A DNA stretch of 64,000 bases from Conus ventricosus. Taxonomy: Eukaryota; Mollusca; Gastropoda; Neogastropoda; Conidae. Shown piece by piece: positions 61,130 to 64,000 of the stretch (the first letter of the stretch is position 1; every line of letters begins with the position of its first letter). Under the pieces are notes generated by a model that was not told where the DNA came from, did not search any database, and saw nothing but the letters and a program-made list of their open reading frames with translations. Position numbers and translations under genes: made by a program. Where the stretch lies: assembly GCA_018398815.1 (NCBI GenBank), contig CM031602.1:100507511-100571510 (forward strand), written 5' to 3'.

Positions 61130-61828
61130 ATGTCTGTTCAGGTTTATCCAAATGTGCCTACAGCGCCAGAGCCGCCAAAAGAAGGGATAGCCCCTGACAT
61201 AAAAACCTTCAGATTAACCAACATTACACAAATGCAACAAAAACTAGAGCAGGACCTTTCAAAATACAGCAAAACCAAACGAAGGTATTCTGCTGCCTTT
61301 AATGCTGTACATATGTTAATACTGGAACATCGACTGTTAGTGCTCTATCAGCGGGGACAAGTGTAGGCCTCCTAGCAACAGGTGTAGGTGCGCCCGCAGC
61401 TTTACCTCTAGGTGGTTTTGTCTTTAGCTCTTGGCCTGTGTTCATTAGCTGTAAGTGCTGCTGGCAAAAAATTAAAAACTAAACTCCAAAAGCACACAGC
61501 TATGGTTCAACTAATAACAGCTAAACTTAGCTCGTTCAAACTGACAATAAATAAAGCACTAGTTGACTCAAACATCACGGATGAAGAATTTAATCGTTTA
61601 CAGGCCGATTTTGATGACTACAAAAGAGAAAAGTTTGATCTTCAAAGAAAGGCGAGGGCAAGTTTTTCTCAACAGCCAGACGCCGAGCAGATAAAAAAGG
61701 AATGCTTAAAAAAAGTAAACGAAACATTAAACTCTGTTTTAAACAGCTCACATTAACAACGCCAAAAGGTGTTTATACTTTAGTTTATGAGTCCAAGCAC
61801 AAAAAGACCGTTGATATTGATTCTGATT
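61130..61828 (+). pseudogene. Polinton-like membrane/coiled-coil protein
   Basis: Starts MSVQVYPNVPTAPEPP and has a helical K/Q-rich segment. After a shift near 61315 comes a glycine/alanine-rich double membrane segment (TSVGLLATGVGAPAALPLGG, then LALGLCSLAVSAAG) and a C-terminal coiled coil to 61756. A further shift could extend it to 61828. About 215 residues. Function unknown. It follows the capsid-type gene by 24 bases on the same strand. Confidence 0.6.
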
Positions 61829-61880
61829 AAGAATTTTTTTTTAATTTAAATAAATATTTTGAGTTAGAAAAGAAACTCAA

Positions 61881-61969
61881 CATGGCTAAGATATATGAAG
61901 GACAAGACGAATTGTTTGAAGGAATGCAAGAAGATTTACAACAACAAAAAACAAGCAAAAACATATAAA
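61881..61969 (+). CDS. Start of a further short Polinton-like frame
   Basis: MAKIYEGQDELFEGMQ... stops after 28 codons. It has the same AT-rich leader as the other element genes. It could be a truncated gene at the element edge. Confidence 0.3.
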
Positions 61970-62164
61970 TAATTGAGAAAAGCCAAACACAAACCGAACA
62001 GGTAAACATCTTCTCCATCTTCAATTCAGAAGCATGTACATCTTCTTACAGGAGAGGGAGTAGAAGATGCATGTCTGCCATTCTCGTCTTCGTTCGTTCG
62101 TTCGTACTTCTGTTTAACGTCTGTTCACTTTGAGTGATATTAGATGTCATTCTCTTCTTCCCTG

Positions 62165-62190
62165 CGTGTGTGTGTGTGTGTGTGTGTGTG

Positions 62191-62231
<41 letters not shown>

Positions 62232-62244
62232 TATGCGCGCGCGT

Positions 62245-62338
<94 letters not shown>
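62165..62338 (+). repeat. (TG)n microsatellite
   Basis: TG run with a CGCG-rich interruption at 62226-62250. Confidence 0.97.
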
Positions 62339-62339
<1 letters not shown>

Positions 62340-62340
<1 letters not shown>

Positions 62341-62655
62341 ACGATCTTTTTTTGGTATGTTTTCTATTAATACAAAACTTCAGATGATTCTGTGAGGAAC
62401 CTTTCTTCCCTGTCATCGCCGTGGGTCTTTGGAAATGCGTTAAGTGGGCGCTGCATACATGACTATCCAACCTTTCTTCCCTGTCAAAACATGTGCACTG
62501 CGGTTACCCTACGCCTGTAATGAACAGGGTGACCCTCCGAAACCCTTACTAAGCTGCCCTTCCCTCCTCCCCTCCCTTCACGGCACGAGATGCGAACCAT
62601 GGATCCTTGGATCTCCGTCTTCTTAGGGGAATGCGTTAACCGCTAGGCCACCTTT
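62340..62655 (-). mobile_element. Candidate tRNA-derived SINE head, minus strand
   Basis: From 62655 on the minus strand: an A-box-like TGGCCTAGCGGTTAACGC and a B-box-like GGTTCGCATCT about 45 bases on, with the spacing of a leucine/serine-type tRNA. Stems do not pair well. The body has no recognised family, and its 3' limit is uncertain. Confidence 0.4.
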
Positions 62656-63353
<698 letters not shown>

Positions 63354-63737
63354 CAAACATCACACCATCTTTGATTCAAGCACTGTACACATGAGATAAA
63401 GCTGTATTTCATGTTACCCAGGAAACTGCCAAGTTAGTATGTGGAATCTGCCTGCTGGTCATTCACATTCTGAGAAAGAAAGAGACACCATCCTCCTCTT
63501 CCCTCAAAGCATACATGTTGTAATAGCATGCATTGAGTAACGGTCACGTCACATACATCTGAAGAGACAGGGGGTGAGCCTCGGGTAAAAATAAACACCA
63601 CTACATCCTTGCTCCGGTTTGTTTGTGGCCATGTGCATGTGTGTATGGGGTGACCTTTGAAAGCATTTAGACACGTTTGGTTTTGCCACAGGCAACACTT
63701 GTCTTGTTCTGGTTAAGTGTACACTGCACACAGCTCT

Positions 63738-63790
63738 CTTTGTCTGTCTGCCTGTCTGTCTGTCTCTCTGTCCATCTGTGTGTGTGTGTG

Positions 63791-63822
<32 letters not shown>

Positions 63823-63823
63823 C

Positions 63824-63883
<60 letters not shown>

Positions 63884-63969
63884 TGTGTGTGTGTGTTGTG
63901 TGTGTGTGTGTGTGTGTGGTGTGTGTGTGTGTGTGTGCTCACGCGCACGTGTGTGTGTGTGTGTGTGTG

Positions 63970-64000
<31 letters not shown>
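63738..64000 (+). repeat. (TCTG)n then (TG)n microsatellite to the window end
   Basis: TCTG/CCTG blocks change into TG with occasional CG and GGTG interruptions. Confidence 0.96.

Overview
This looks like animal nuclear DNA, most likely from a marine mollusc or another lophotrochozoan. The grounds are a chemoreceptor-like rhodopsin-family GPCR, tRNA-derived SINEs with an L2-type tail, Penelope-like elements, Polinton/Maverick-like (adintovirus-type) fragments, a Ty3/Gypsy LTR element and very many CA/GT microsatellites. There is no bacterial gene organisation. Almost every coding unit carries single-base frameshifts that differ between near-identical copies, so noisy long-read consensus explains many of the breaks, though some stops are shared between copies. 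Species placement is inference.

Layout: (1) 1-11053 and about 12030-23130 are two near-identical copies of one segment, joined through a 100-N gap at 11054-11153. Each copy holds, in order, a divergent pair of Polinton-like virion-type gene fragments, a 1.4 kb terminal-inverted-repeat element, a CA microsatellite, a 69-bp tandem repeat interrupted by a gag-less Gypsy element with intact 153-bp LTRs and an AACGC target duplication, GA/GACA and TC/TCTG microsatellites around a 16-17 bp minisatellite, and a tRNA-derived SINE. (2) 23.1-24.5 kb is GT and GAA microsatellites and unassigned sequence, ending at a 1000-N gap. (3) 25.55-37.9 kb is poor-quality, homopolymer-dominated sequence with blurred minisatellites and no believable gene. 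(4) 38.06-39.07 kb is one GPCR with several frameshifts. (5) 39.6-43.35 kb holds Penelope-like termini and one 5'-truncated Penelope-like element. (6) 43.35-45.18 kb is a tandem array whose unit ends in poly(A) followed by the 28S rRNA R2-target core, then a GC-rich island bounded by two such cores, then a 1000-N gap. (7) 46.2-55.07 kb is a Polinton-like replication/integration module: DNA polymerase B, then a minus-strand cluster of coiled-coil protein, integrase and two small membrane proteins, divergent from three small plus-strand genes. Most of it is repeated at 52.17-55.07 kb after a Penelope-like insertion. (8) 55.1-57.5 kb carries hairpin-forming repeats and a long GT tract. (9) 57.5-62.0 kb is a Polinton-like virion-type module. 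(10) 62.1-64.0 kb is TG microsatellites with one tRNA-like SINE head.

The Polinton-like genes form a coherent system. The protein-primed type polymerase copies the element and the retrovirus-like integrase inserts it. The divergent cassettes with roughly 35-bp AT-rich spacers carry putative capsid and membrane proteins. No packaging ATPase or adenovirus-type protease was recognised; these may lie in the gaps or be lost. The most unusual structure is the 28S-linked poly(A) repeat array at 43.35-44.71 kb.
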